Part shown: positions 25,565 through 34,921 of the stretch, piece after piece | How the letters are laid out: every line of letters starts with the position of its first letter | Position numbering within the stretch: position 1 is the stretch's first letter | DNA from: CAZOZP01 sp964584325 | GTDB taxonomy: Bacteria > Bacteroidota > Ignavibacteria > Ignavibacteriales > Melioribacteraceae | DNA: 64,000 nucleotides | Assembly (NCBI GenBank): GCA_964584325.1 | Contig: CAZOZP010000005.1 | Span: forward strand, 1 to 64,000 | Direction of reading: 5' to 3' | The notes under the pieces: model-generated | The model's database searches: none | The model's input: the letters and a program-made list of their open reading frames with translations, nothing else | Told to the model about the DNA's origin: nothing | Made by a program: the position numbers and the translations under genes

Positions 25565-27750
25565 TGAACGGATTGCTGCACAGAATCAAATCCAGGGGAT
25601 TAAAAGCCGCAATTTATAACCGATTGAATAAAATCAGGGAAAAGTATTTTGCTTATATAATCAGAAAAAAATATTCAAAGATTCAAATTCCCGACTATGG
25701 AAAAATACTCCTGTCATCCTGTAATAAAAAATTTTGTTTAAGGCATGATTATCAACAACTTCTCAATAGATTTAATAAGAGCAATTTCTTTTTTGATTCG
25801 GAGAATCGGGAAGAAACTCAAGAGCATTACAAATCAGGGTTTCCTGATGAAATTCAGGCAACAATCAGAGTTGCGGATGAAATCTGTGAAGGGATTTTTA
25901 CCGGATATGCTCCTGCATGTCCGCACTTTCCGGATAAAGTGAACTGGCGTTCTTCTTTTGGTGGAATTAAAGATTGGCCTTTGGAGTTCTGTCTAGATCT
26001 TGATTATTCATCTCCGGAAAGAGCGGGAGATATAAGAGAGACTTGGGAACTCAACAGACATCAGTTTTTTACAGCATTAGGGAAAGCCTATTTAATTACG
26101 GAAGATGAAAAATATGCCATCAGATTTGTGGAGCTAATAAAGTCCTGGATAGAAGATAATCCGACAGGTCATGGCCCGAATTGGGTTCATTCTCAGGAAA
26201 CAGCAATAAGACTCGTATCCTGGATATGGGCATGGCATTTTTTCAATGATTCGAAAAGCTTTTCTGAAAAAGATAAAATCAGATTTCTTGCCGTTATGCA
26301 CCGGAAAGCAGAATTTACATACTTAACTCTTTCAAGGGGAGCAGTTACTCATAATCACCTAATATCAGAAATATGCGGACTTGCACTTTTTTCATTAGTC
26401 TTTCCTCAGTTCAGATTATCAAAAAAGCTGAAAGAGTATTCATTAAAAATAATTGAAAGGGAAATTATTAAACAAATCTGGGAAGACGGCCCGAGTTCGG
26501 AGTTAGCCTCAAATTATCATTTATTCGTTTTGGATTCATTACTGCAGATCGAAATACTATTGAAGAAATCCGGCAGCGGTTTTTCTCCGAAAGCTGAACA
26601 GAGACTGGAAAAAATGATTGAATATGCAATGTTTTTGGTAAAACCTGACGGTTCAATTCCGCAATTAGGAGATAATGATTCCGGAAGAGCATTCAAATTG
26701 AGTGAATTTAATCCCTCTGACAGAAGAAGTTATCTATCTTCAGGTGCAGTTATTTTTTCAAGAAATGATTTTGCTTCTGTCGCAGGGAAGTTTTATGAAG
26801 AATCTTTCTGGCTATTGGGTGTTCCTGCCTTAAGGAAATTTGATAAATTAAGATTGGATGAGTATCCGCCTTCATTTAAAATATTTCCTAATGCGGGAAT
26901 AGCAATATTCAAAAATAAAACAGAAAAAGATGCCGATTATCTGGTTTTCAGAGGAGGTGCAACGGCATTAAGAAAGAATGTTTCTTTTAGCCATAATCAT
27001 GCAGATGCCTTGAGTTTTGAACTTTTCAGCAATGGAAGTACATTCTTTGTTGATCCCGGAACATACTATTACGGAAAGGCTGACAACTTAAGATTCCTAT
27101 TCAGGAAGACAAATATCCATAATACAATAACAGTTGATGATGAAGATAGCGCCCCGGTAACTCACTTCAGGTTCGGATTGCCTTATCTGCCGTTATCTGC
27201 AATAAACCGCTTTGAGGAAGGTGAAGAATATGCAGTAATCGATATGCAGAATTCCGGTTACCAGAAAAAAGGAATACTTCACAGAAGAGAACTTCTTTTC
27301 CACAAAGCCGGACTTATAATAATAAGAGATGAAATTACAGGTTCGGGAAAGCATAAAATATCATTAAATCTTAATTGCGGAGGAAATATTGTTGAGAACA
27401 TAGGTTCATATATAACCGTTTCTGATCCGGAAAATAGCAATAGAATTCATGTTTTATTTGCATCGGAGAATCAAGCCGTAGTCAATATACATAAATCCGG
27501 AGTATCGAATCCGTCCGGATATTTTTCAGAAAGGTACTCTGTAAGAAAACCTGCAGATTTAATTAAATATGAAACAATCAGTACCATGCCCGTAACATTC
27601 TTTACATACATAATAACACAGGAAATGAAGTTTGGGATTCTATCAGGGAATCCGGGGTCAATTAGTGACATATTTGAAATGTTTATCGGTAAGAAAATTT
27701 TTGAAGTAATTAAAATTCCAAATCTAAAAGTCAGAGAAATAAATAAATGA
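25561..27750 (+). CDS. Heparinase II/III-family polysaccharide lyase-like protein
   Basis: The 729-residue protein has an alpha/alpha-toroid region, about 120-380 (SWIEDNPTGHGPNWVHSQET; THNHLISEICGLALFS; EDGPSSELASNYH), then the heparinase II/III C-terminal beta domain, about 450-720, with FSHNHADALSFELF and FVDPGTYYYG. The HNH, NYH and HADAL motifs match the catalytic and metal-site region of alginate lyase/heparinase II. No signal peptide is seen. In biosynthetic clusters, relatives of this family are thought to trim or epimerise uronic-acid polymers. Genes overlap by 4 bases on both sides. A second member lies at 33165. Confidence 0.85.
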   Translation: MMNGLLHRIKSRGLKAAIYNRLNKIREKYFAYIIRKKYSKIQIPDYGKILLSSCNKKFCLRHDYQQLLNRFNKSNFFFDSENREETQEHYKSGFPDEIQATIRVADEICEGIFTGYAPACPHFPDKVNWRSSFGGIKDWPLEFCLDLDYSSPERAGDIRETWELNRHQFFTALGKAYLITEDEKYAIRFVELIKSWIEDNPTGHGPNWVHSQETAIRLVSWIWAWHFFNDSKSFSEKDKIRFLAVMHRKAEFTYLTLSRGAVTHNHLISEICGLALFSLVFPQFRLSKKLKEYSLKIIEREIIKQIWEDGPSSELASNYHLFVLDSLLQIEILLKKSGSGFSPKAEQRLEKMIEYAMFLVKPDGSIPQLGDNDSGRAFKLSEFNPSDRRSYLSSGAVIFSRNDFASVAGKFYEESFWLLGVPALRKFDKLRLDEYPPSFKIFPNAGIAIFKNKTEKDADYLVFRGGATALRKNVSFSHNHADALSFELFSNGSTFFVDPGTYYYGKADNLRFLFRKTNIHNTITVDDEDSAPVTHFRFGLPYLPLSAINRFEEGEEYAVIDMQNSGYQKKGILHRRELLFHKAGLIIIRDEITGSGKHKISLNLNCGGNIVENIGSYITVSDPENSNRIHVLFASENQAVVNIHKSGVSNPSGYFSERYSVRKPADLIKYETISTMPVTFFTYIITQEMKFGILSGNPGSISDIFEMFIGKKIFEVIKIPNLKVREINK

Positions 27751-28967
27751 ATAAAGTGTATTTTTCAATTGTTTCAGAATTCCCGAAAAATGTAATTATG
27801 TCTCAGGTTGTAGAATATTTGGAATTGATGGGTAAGCAAGGAATAAACTTTAATCTGCTGTTTTTTATAAGAGTGGGGGCATTTCTTAAGGGCAGAAAGG
27901 AAATTCCCGGATTCAGGCAGCGAATTGCAGCAAAACTTAAAATAAGACCTAAGTTCATACCTGTCTGGAGGGATTCTGACGGAATTTCGATTTACATTGC
28001 TGCATTATACTTGTGTTTTAGATTCTTTAAGTACAGAAGTGCAGAAAAGATTATTATTCATTCAAGAGGATTGTTCGGATGCAGAGCCGCGGTTATCTGC
28101 GGTAAGATTTACAAAAACATTTCATTTATTTACGATATAAGAGGAGATGTTGCTGCAGAGTATCTCTATTATGCAAAACAAAAAGGTATAACTGAAAAAG
28201 AAATCAAAAGAGAACTTATTAGGGAAAAGGCAATTCAGACTGCAATCGGGAGGCAGGCAGAGAAAGTATTTACAGTATCGGAAGTGCTGAAGAGGAGAAT
28301 GATTGATGATTACAATTATGATTCAGAAAAAATAATCGTTATTCCTTGTCTTGCAGATTCTAATATTTTCTGTTTCAGCAGGAGGTTGCGTGATGAATTC
28401 AGGAAGAAACTTGATGTATCAGATAAATATGTAATAGTATATCCCGGAGCAATCGGATACTGGCATTATTCAGACACAGTGTTCCAAACTGCAGGCGGTA
28501 TCCTAAATCAGTTTTCTGAAGTTTTTTTTCTGATTCTTACACCACAAACAAATGAAGCCCGGGAATATGCTTCGAAATACCTGCCTCAAGGAAGGTATTT
28601 TATCACATCAGCTAAGCGGGAAGAAGTACCCGGGTATCTTAATGCATCAGATCTGGGCTTTTTGCTAAGAGAGCAGCACGACTTAAACAGAGTTGCCGCA
28701 CCTACGAAATTTGCAGAATACATGATGTGTGGGTTACCTGTTATGATTTCAGAGGGTATAGGAGATTATTCCGAATATATAAAAAAGAAAGGATACGGAA
28801 TAGTTGCTTCACCGAAAACGGATGCTCACGAATATGTACAATTATTTAAGAATTTTTACGATAAAAGTGTTATCTTTGAAAGAGAACTAATTGCTATTGA
28901 AAGCAATGAGTTATTCTCAAAACAAAAGTTCATCAACTTAATGTCGGAAGTTTACAAGAAAGCCTGA
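27747..28967 (+). CDS. GT4-family glycosyltransferase
   Basis: The 406-residue GT-B enzyme has IYDIRGDVAAEYLYY (about 131-145) in the N-terminal domain and, in the C-terminal domain, VYPGAIGYWH (near 231) and DLGFLLREQHDLNRVAAPTKFAEYMMCGLPVM (about 300-332), the nucleotide-sugar-binding stretch. It probably adds one sugar to the repeat unit. It overlaps the heparinase-family gene by 4 bases. The transferred sugar cannot be read from the sequence. Confidence 0.8.
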   Translation: MNKVYFSIVSEFPKNVIMSQVVEYLELMGKQGINFNLLFFIRVGAFLKGRKEIPGFRQRIAAKLKIRPKFIPVWRDSDGISIYIAALYLCFRFFKYRSAEKIIIHSRGLFGCRAAVICGKIYKNISFIYDIRGDVAAEYLYYAKQKGITEKEIKRELIREKAIQTAIGRQAEKVFTVSEVLKRRMIDDYNYDSEKIIVIPCLADSNIFCFSRRLRDEFRKKLDVSDKYVIVYPGAIGYWHYSDTVFQTAGGILNQFSEVFFLILTPQTNEAREYASKYLPQGRYFITSAKREEVPGYLNASDLGFLLREQHDLNRVAAPTKFAEYMMCGLPVMISEGIGDYSEYIKKKGYGIVASPKTDAHEYVQLFKNFYDKSVIFERELIAIESNELFSKQKFINLMSEVYKKA

Positions 28968-28973
28968 GGGACA

Positions 28974-29927
28974 ATGAAAAAAATACTAATAACCGGAGGC
29001 GCGGGATTTATCGGTTCGAATTTAGCCGACCGCCTGCTTAAAATGGGAAATTCGATTGTTGTAATTGATAATTTTAATGATTTTTATGATCCGGCTATTA
29101 AAAGACATAATGTAAGTCATAATTTAACAAATCCAGATTATCGGCTTGTAGAAGGAGATATTACAGATAAAGCGTTAATTGATAATATATTCAAAGAAGA
29201 AAAATTCGAGATGATAGTTCATCTGGCTGCCAGAGCAGGTGTGAGACCTTCAATCAAAAAACCCCGTGAATATTTTGAAACAAATGTTATCGGCACAATT
29301 AATCTGCTTGAAGCAATGAGGCAATACGGTCCTAATAAACTTGTTTTTGCTTCATCATCATCAGTTTACGGTAATAATCCGAAAGTACCATTCAGCGAAA
29401 CCGATTTAGTTGATAATCCTGTTTCTCCTTATGCGGCATCAAAGAAGAGTTGTGAACTAATTGCTTCAACTTACCATGGTCTTTATGGATTCCATATATT
29501 TGCATTTAGGTTTTTCTCGGTTTATGGGCCCAGACAAAGACCCGAAATGGCTATTGCTTCCTTTGCCGGCAAAATTATCCGGGGAGAGGAAATATCCTTA
29601 TTTGGAGACGGCTCGAGTTCAAGAGATTATACATATATAGATGATATAATAGACGGACTTATCTCATCGCTGGATAAAACCTGTGGTTTTGAAATATTTA
29701 ACCTGGGAGAATCTACCCCTATAACACTCCTTGCTCTTGTCGAACTGCTTGAAAAGAAACTGGGGAAGAAAGCAAAGATCAAATATATGCCGGCACAACC
29801 GGGAGATGTTGAAAGAACTTTTGCCGATGTTTCAAAATCAAAAAAAATACTCGGATATAACCCTTCAACAAGCATCGATGAAGGAATAGAGAAATATTGT
29901 AATTGGTTAAAGAAAAATGACAGATAG
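28974..29927 (+). CDS. NAD-dependent epimerase, UDP-glucuronate 4-epimerase-like
   Basis: This 317-residue extended short-chain dehydrogenase has the Rossmann motif TGGAGFIGSN at 7-16, the SSSSVYG strand, the catalytic Tyr-x3-Lys in SPYAASKK (about 150-154), and SSSRDYTYIDD at about 210-220. The DNFNDFYDP segment after the first strand is characteristic of UDP-glucuronate 4-epimerases, which make UDP-galacturonate. That fits a uronic-acid polymer and the two heparinase-family proteins. GAGGG precedes the ATG. UDP-glucose 4-epimerase activity remains possible. Confidence 0.83.
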   Translation: MKKILITGGAGFIGSNLADRLLKMGNSIVVIDNFNDFYDPAIKRHNVSHNLTNPDYRLVEGDITDKALIDNIFKEEKFEMIVHLAARAGVRPSIKKPREYFETNVIGTINLLEAMRQYGPNKLVFASSSSVYGNNPKVPFSETDLVDNPVSPYAASKKSCELIASTYHGLYGFHIFAFRFFSVYGPRQRPEMAIASFAGKIIRGEEISLFGDGSSSRDYTYIDDIIDGLISSLDKTCGFEIFNLGESTPITLLALVELLEKKLGKKAKIKYMPAQPGDVERTFADVSKSKKILGYNPSTSIDEGIEKYCNWLKKNDR

Positions 29928-31050
29928 TAAAAATACTCCGATGAAAATATCTCTGGTTACTGCAAATCTTCGGGGTGGCGGAGCTGAGAGGATGATGGTA
30001 AATTTGGCCAATGGTTTTGCAGAGAGAGGTTATATAACTGATCTTATACTTTGCAGTGCTGAAGGTCCATACCTTAAAGATATTGCACGAAATGTTAATC
30101 TTGTGGATTTTAAGTCGCCAAGAGTAGTATTTTCTGTTCACAAACTTGCTGCATATTTAAAGAAAGTAAAACCGGATATTTTAATATCAACACTAAACCG
30201 GGTAAATATTGCCTCGATAATAGCTCGTAGAATATCCGGAGTTGATACAAAAGTGATTCTTAGAGAGGCAAGTACATTTTCAGTTTATGCTCAAGCCAAC
30301 ACTTCGCTTTGGGATAGAATTATTGATATGGTTTCATCAAAATTATATAAATACGGAGATGGTATTGCCGCAGTTTCAGAGGGAGTAGCCGGTGATCTTA
30401 TAAATAATTTAAAGCTCCCGCCTGGAAAAGTTAAAGTAGTATTTAATCCGGTTGTGGATAAAAAACTGTTTGAATTAGCTTCCGAGAAACCCGATCACCC
30501 TTTTATTAATAACAAGGAATATCCATTAATAATATCTGCAGGCAGATTTTCAATACAGAAAGATTTTCCGGTTTTGATTAAAGCCTTCAATGAAGTTTGC
30601 CGGCAAAAGGAAGCCAGATTGATAATTCTTGGTGAATATAACGAAGGCGAAGAACAGTATGAAACAATAAAACAACTTGTAAAGAATTTTAATTTAGAGA
30701 AAAAAGTTAGTTTTCCGGGATTTATGAAAAATCCTTTTTCTTATATTTCGAATGCTGATTGTTTTGTGCTTTCCTCAAAGTGGGAAGGACTCCCGGGAGT
30801 ATTAATTCAGGCTTTGGCATGCGGAACGCCTGTGGTAAGTACCGATTGTAAAAGCGGACCTTCAGAAATATTGAAAAATGGAGAGTTCGGAGCACTTGTA
30901 CCGGTTGGTGATTTTAATGCACTGGCTGAAAAAATAATTGAAACAATTAATAAACAGAGGGAAAGGGAAAAATTAATTAAAAGGGCAGAGGATTTTTCTA
31001 AAGATAATTGTTTGGATAAATATATAAATCTAATATCGGATATCAACTAA
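29917..31050 (+). CDS. GT4-family glycosyltransferase
   Basis: The 377-residue protein opens with ISLVTANLRGGGAERMMVNLANG, the donor-binding glycine loop of GT4 enzymes. The C-terminal half has SAGRFSIQKDF (about 201-211) and SSKWEGLPGVLIQALACGTPVV (about 286-307), with the E-x7-E-like element. It is closest in pattern to N-acetylgalactosamine-type transferases such as PglA and its relatives, but the sugar is not certain. It overlaps the epimerase gene by 11 bases and the next gene by 1 base. Confidence 0.88.
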   Translation: MTDSKNTPMKISLVTANLRGGGAERMMVNLANGFAERGYITDLILCSAEGPYLKDIARNVNLVDFKSPRVVFSVHKLAAYLKKVKPDILISTLNRVNIASIIARRISGVDTKVILREASTFSVYAQANTSLWDRIIDMVSSKLYKYGDGIAAVSEGVAGDLINNLKLPPGKVKVVFNPVVDKKLFELASEKPDHPFINNKEYPLIISAGRFSIQKDFPVLIKAFNEVCRQKEARLIILGEYNEGEEQYETIKQLVKNFNLEKKVSFPGFMKNPFSYISNADCFVLSSKWEGLPGVLIQALACGTPVVSTDCKSGPSEILKNGEFGALVPVGDFNALAEKIIETINKQREREKLIKRAEDFSKDNCLDKYINLISDIN

Positions 31051-32054
31051 TGCTGAATCACAGAAAAATATTACTCGTTGGAGCTTATCCCCCGCCTTAT
31101 GGAGGTGTTTCTGTTCATCTGGAACGTTTTCTGAAAAAATACAAAGAGCAACAAGGCTATTCAATTAAACTGTTTGATTTAAGAAAAGGCAAACTATATG
31201 ACGGGGAAAAGGAAGAAAAGTATAGCCTCCTCAAAGCAATCAAAGAAGCCGATATTGTTCACTTCCATCTGCAGAGCAATATAAAAATTATTCTGATGAT
31301 ACTTTGCAAGATTCTTAAAAAGAAAATTGTTTATACGAAACACAACTCAAGAATTAAAAGTAATTTTTTCTTTAATCTGATTTCAATTTTAGCTGATCAG
31401 TTTATTCTTGTTAATGCTGACGGATTAAACATAGAAGATGAAAAACTGAAATCGGAAAAATTTAATGTAATTCCTGCTTTTATTGAGCCTTCTGCAGGTG
31501 ATGCTCTTCCGGAAACGATTTCAAAGTATCTTAAGAAAGATCATTTCATACTTTCAACCAATTGTTCGAACGGCGACCTTATAAAGGGTAAACATATTTA
31601 CGGATTTGATATAATTATTGAGGCTCTTGGAATTCTTTTGAAGAATAATCCTGCTGCTGATGTAATGCTTTTCCTTGTTGATCCCGGAGGACATTCGTTA
31701 AATATAATAAATTCGGTTTTAGAGAAATCTTCAAAAGAAAACAAAGACAGAATAATTCATATTACAGAAAATATTAATTACTCTGCTCTTATTGAAGGTT
31801 CGGATATTGTAATAAGAGCAACAAGAACAGATGGAGATTCTCTTTCAGTAAGGGAAGCATTATATTATCGCACTCCGGTTATTGCAAGCGATTGCGCTAA
31901 AAGACCTCCTAATACAATACTTTTTAAGGATCAGGATGCTTCAGATCTTGCACAGAAAATGGAAGCACTGCTGAAAAAGAGAATTCTTCCGACATATGAG
32001 AATATTGATTTTGGTGCACAAGTACTGGAAGTGTACGGAAAGATTAAATTCTGA
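31050..32054 (+). CDS. GT4-type glycosyltransferase, PPPYGG subfamily
   Basis: The 334-residue paralogue of the enzyme at 20026 has GAYPPPYGGVSVHLERF (about 11-27) at the N-terminus and RATRTDGDSLSVREALYYRTPVI as the donor-site stretch, about 250-272. It is shorter than the usual 370-400 residues of GT4. Role as for its paralogue, with a different linkage likely. It shares one base with the gene before. Confidence 0.78.
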   Translation: MLNHRKILLVGAYPPPYGGVSVHLERFLKKYKEQQGYSIKLFDLRKGKLYDGEKEEKYSLLKAIKEADIVHFHLQSNIKIILMILCKILKKKIVYTKHNSRIKSNFFFNLISILADQFILVNADGLNIEDEKLKSEKFNVIPAFIEPSAGDALPETISKYLKKDHFILSTNCSNGDLIKGKHIYGFDIIIEALGILLKNNPAADVMLFLVDPGGHSLNIINSVLEKSSKENKDRIIHITENINYSALIEGSDIVIRATRTDGDSLSVREALYYRTPVIASDCAKRPPNTILFKDQDASDLAQKMEALLKKRILPTYENIDFGAQVLEVYGKIKF

Positions 32055-32059
32055 TTTCT

Positions 32060-33187
32060 ATGAAGAAGTTTGCTTTTTTTTGTGCTCACAACCATTTGAT
32101 AAACAATAATGTTTACAACGAGCTGAAAAAAAATTTTCCTGAATATGAATCTGACCTGATTGATGTAACTTCGAAAATTAAAAATAATATTTTTCTTAAA
32201 ACAGTTAACGGAATAATTGCTTTATTGGTTTTCTTTCCTGATCTGATTTCATCAAAACGCAGGCTTAAAGACTGTTTTTTTAGAACACCGTTCATTTACC
32301 GTAAGATTAAAAAATATGCTGAAGAAACAGTATTAAAGAATAATTACTCATTTACTGTTCAGATGAATTCAATCTTTGATATGTCTGCCGAAGGTGTCCC
32401 CAATTTCATATATACAGACCATACTCATCTTGCAAATTTAGGTTACCCGGGTTTTAATAAAAAATTGTTGTATCCGGAGTTTTGGATTGGTCTAGAAAGA
32501 AGAACATATAATAATGCGAAAGCAATATTTACATATAGTCAGAATATCAGAAAGTCGCTGATAGAGGATTATCACATTCCTGAAGAGCGAACTGTGTGTG
32601 TGTTTGCCGGAAGTAATTCTGAAATCAGTAATTATCCAATAAACGAAAATAAATACAAAGATAAAATCGTTCTGTTTGTAGGTATTGACTGGGAAAGGAA
32701 AGGGGGCCCTGAATTATATGATGCTTTTTCAAAGACAAAAGACAAACATCCTGATGCAAAACTAATAATAGTAGGTTGTAGTCCGGATATTAAAGATTCC
32801 CGGGTTGAAATTGTCGGAAGGATACCCGTAATCCAAACCGCTGCTTATTACCGGAGATCGTCTTTTTTCTGTATGCCGACAAAGAGAGAGCCTTTCGGAG
32901 TTGTATTTGTTGAAGCCATGCTTAACAGATTGGCCGTAGTTGCTACAAATATTGGGGCTGTCCCGGATTTTGTTATGAAAGGAAGAAACGGAATAACTGT
33001 AAATGTTGGAGATATTGAAGCATTGAAGAATGCACTTGAGTTCATGTTCGATAATCCGGTAAAGTGCATGGAAATGGGCAACAATGCATTTGAATTTGCA
33101 AAAGAAAATTATACTTGGGAAGCAGTCGGCAAAAAAATATCAAAGGAAATAAGAAAGAGATTTAATGCGGCATTTCAGACACCTTAA
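32060..33187 (+). CDS. GT4-family glycosyltransferase
   Basis: The 375-residue protein has a weak N-terminal domain (YTDHTHLANLGYPGF, about 118-132) and a clear GT4 C-terminal domain: VLFVGIDWERKGGPELYDAF (about 208-227), CMPTKREPFGVVFVEAML (about 272-289) with the E-x7-E-type element, and DFVMKGRNGITVNVGD. The KREPFGVVFVEAM signature is typical of active GT4 enzymes. It overlaps the downstream heparinase-family gene by 23 bases. Confidence 0.83.
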   Translation: MKKFAFFCAHNHLINNNVYNELKKNFPEYESDLIDVTSKIKNNIFLKTVNGIIALLVFFPDLISSKRRLKDCFFRTPFIYRKIKKYAEETVLKNNYSFTVQMNSIFDMSAEGVPNFIYTDHTHLANLGYPGFNKKLLYPEFWIGLERRTYNNAKAIFTYSQNIRKSLIEDYHIPEERTVCVFAGSNSEISNYPINENKYKDKIVLFVGIDWERKGGPELYDAFSKTKDKHPDAKLIIVGCSPDIKDSRVEIVGRIPVIQTAAYYRRSSFFCMPTKREPFGVVFVEAMLNRLAVVATNIGAVPDFVMKGRNGITVNVGDIEALKNALEFMFDNPVKCMEMGNNAFEFAKENYTWEAVGKKISKEIRKRFNAAFQTP

Positions 33188-34778
33188 ACTATTCTATCAT
33201 ACAGTCAAGTACTTATCAATTCAACAGACTGCAGGCAGGGTTTTGGCCGGAATTAAGAGGCGTCTTATAAGACCTCGCGAATTTTCAGAAAATTCGGTGG
33301 ATCCCGGATTATTATGCCGCAGGAGGTTCCTGTTTCATGATCCGTATAATTCCCGAAAGGATATTCTTGAAAACACATATACATTTCTAAATAGTCGGGT
33401 TAATCTGAAAAATTCAGCCTTACAATCCCAGCCATTACTATGGCAGTTCAATTATCACTATTTTGCATATCTCCACTTATTGAATGAAAGTGAAAAGGAA
33501 AGACTTTGTCTGGAATGGATCTCGCTCTACACTGACAAAATGAGTTATTCCTGGCATTCTTATCCATTATCTCTCAGAATTGTTAACTGGATCAAAAATG
33601 AGGTCAAACATCCTGATATATTGAAAAGCATCAAAACACAAGTGGATTGGCTTTACAGAAACACTGAGTTTTATTTCCCCGGGAATCATCTTCTTGAAAA
33701 CGCAAAGGCCTTACTATTTGCAGGTCTATTTTTCAGAAATGATAAAGAAAGCAGTAGATGGTATGAAAAAGGAATAAAAATATTTCGTGAAGAGCTCGGA
33801 ACGCAAGTCTTATCTGACGGCGGGTATTTCGAACGAACTACTATGTACCATGCACTTATGCTGGAATGTATTCTGGATATAATGAATATTCTGAATTCTG
33901 AAGATGATTTGAAATTTTTCAGGGCTTACGCAATCAAGATGTCTGAATTCTTAAAAGCAATGACTCATCCAAACGGAAAAATTACACTGGTTAATGATTC
34001 TACAGAAGAAATCGCTCCTCCGGTTAAAGAACTGATTGAATATGCTGAATCAATAACGGAAGTTAAAACGGAAAACAAGACGGAGTTTACGGAATCAGGT
34101 TATTATGTTTATAGTGATGGATTTTTATACATTTGTATAGATGCCGGTGTTATAGGTCCTGATTATTTGCCGGCACATGCTCATTCTGACATTTTCTCCT
34201 TCGAAATTAGTATCGGAAAAGAAAAAGTAATTTCAGATACCGGCGTCTTCGAGTATCGGCGAGGTGCCGAGAGAGATTACTGCCGATCCTCATCGGCGCA
34301 TAATACAATTAGTATTGATGAGATAAGTCATATTGAAGTCTGGGATAGTTTTCGGGTTGCAAGAAGATATGCTCCATACAATATTTCTATGCTAACAAAT
34401 GATTCCGGCTTTCTCTTTGAAGGAGAATACAACGGCTTTTCAGAAATTATCGGAGACGGAATAGTTTGCCGTAGGACAATCCGATACAGTAAAAAATCAA
34501 AAACTCTTGAGGTAAGGGATTTTATTACCGGTTTCGGTAATCATAGTATTAAATCTTTTCTGCATTTTATGCCGGATTTTGTTCCTGCCAAAAAAGAAGA
34601 AGTTATCATAATGAGCAGGGAGGAAACTGAGATAATGGTGAAACCGGAAAAAAATCTGCCGGAAATTAAGATAACTGATTATTCTCCATACTTCGGAGTC
34701 AAATTATCCAGACCTTCTTTGGTCTTTATCACAAAAAAAGAACTTCCTTGTGAGATAGGATACTCGATTCACTTTTAA
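33165..34778 (+). CDS. Second heparinase II/III-family protein
   Basis: The 537-residue protein has a helical toroid region (about 60-290) with NYHYFAYLHLLNES, SWHSYPLSLRIVNW, FPGNHLLENAKAL and DGGYFERTTMYHALML. The C-terminal beta domain has YLPAHAHSDIFSFEISIG, SDTGVFEYRRGAERDY and RSSSAHNTISID (near 380). The DGGxxERxxMYH and AHAHxDxFSFE patterns are typical of uronate-polymer lyases found in capsule clusters. It has no signal peptide, so cytoplasmic trimming or degradation of faulty chains is one reading. It ends the main run; a 143-base gap follows. Confidence 0.85.
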   Translation: MRHFRHLKLFYHTVKYLSIQQTAGRVLAGIKRRLIRPREFSENSVDPGLLCRRRFLFHDPYNSRKDILENTYTFLNSRVNLKNSALQSQPLLWQFNYHYFAYLHLLNESEKERLCLEWISLYTDKMSYSWHSYPLSLRIVNWIKNEVKHPDILKSIKTQVDWLYRNTEFYFPGNHLLENAKALLFAGLFFRNDKESSRWYEKGIKIFREELGTQVLSDGGYFERTTMYHALMLECILDIMNILNSEDDLKFFRAYAIKMSEFLKAMTHPNGKITLVNDSTEEIAPPVKELIEYAESITEVKTENKTEFTESGYYVYSDGFLYICIDAGVIGPDYLPAHAHSDIFSFEISIGKEKVISDTGVFEYRRGAERDYCRSSSAHNTISIDEISHIEVWDSFRVARRYAPYNISMLTNDSGFLFEGEYNGFSEIIGDGIVCRRTIRYSKKSKTLEVRDFITGFGNHSIKSFLHFMPDFVPAKKEEVIIMSREETEIMVKPEKNLPEIKITDYSPYFGVKLSRPSLVFITKKELPCEIGYSIHF

Positions 34779-34921
34779 TAATTTTTTTTATCTCTCCATA
34801 TTTATTATTTAAAAAAGATTCTTTATCTTTAGTACAGTAATCGACACTACTACAGAAAGGATTACTTATTGGGTTTTAAAATTAGGGAAAAGATATTATA
34901 TAACCTCGGGGGTGGTTAATA

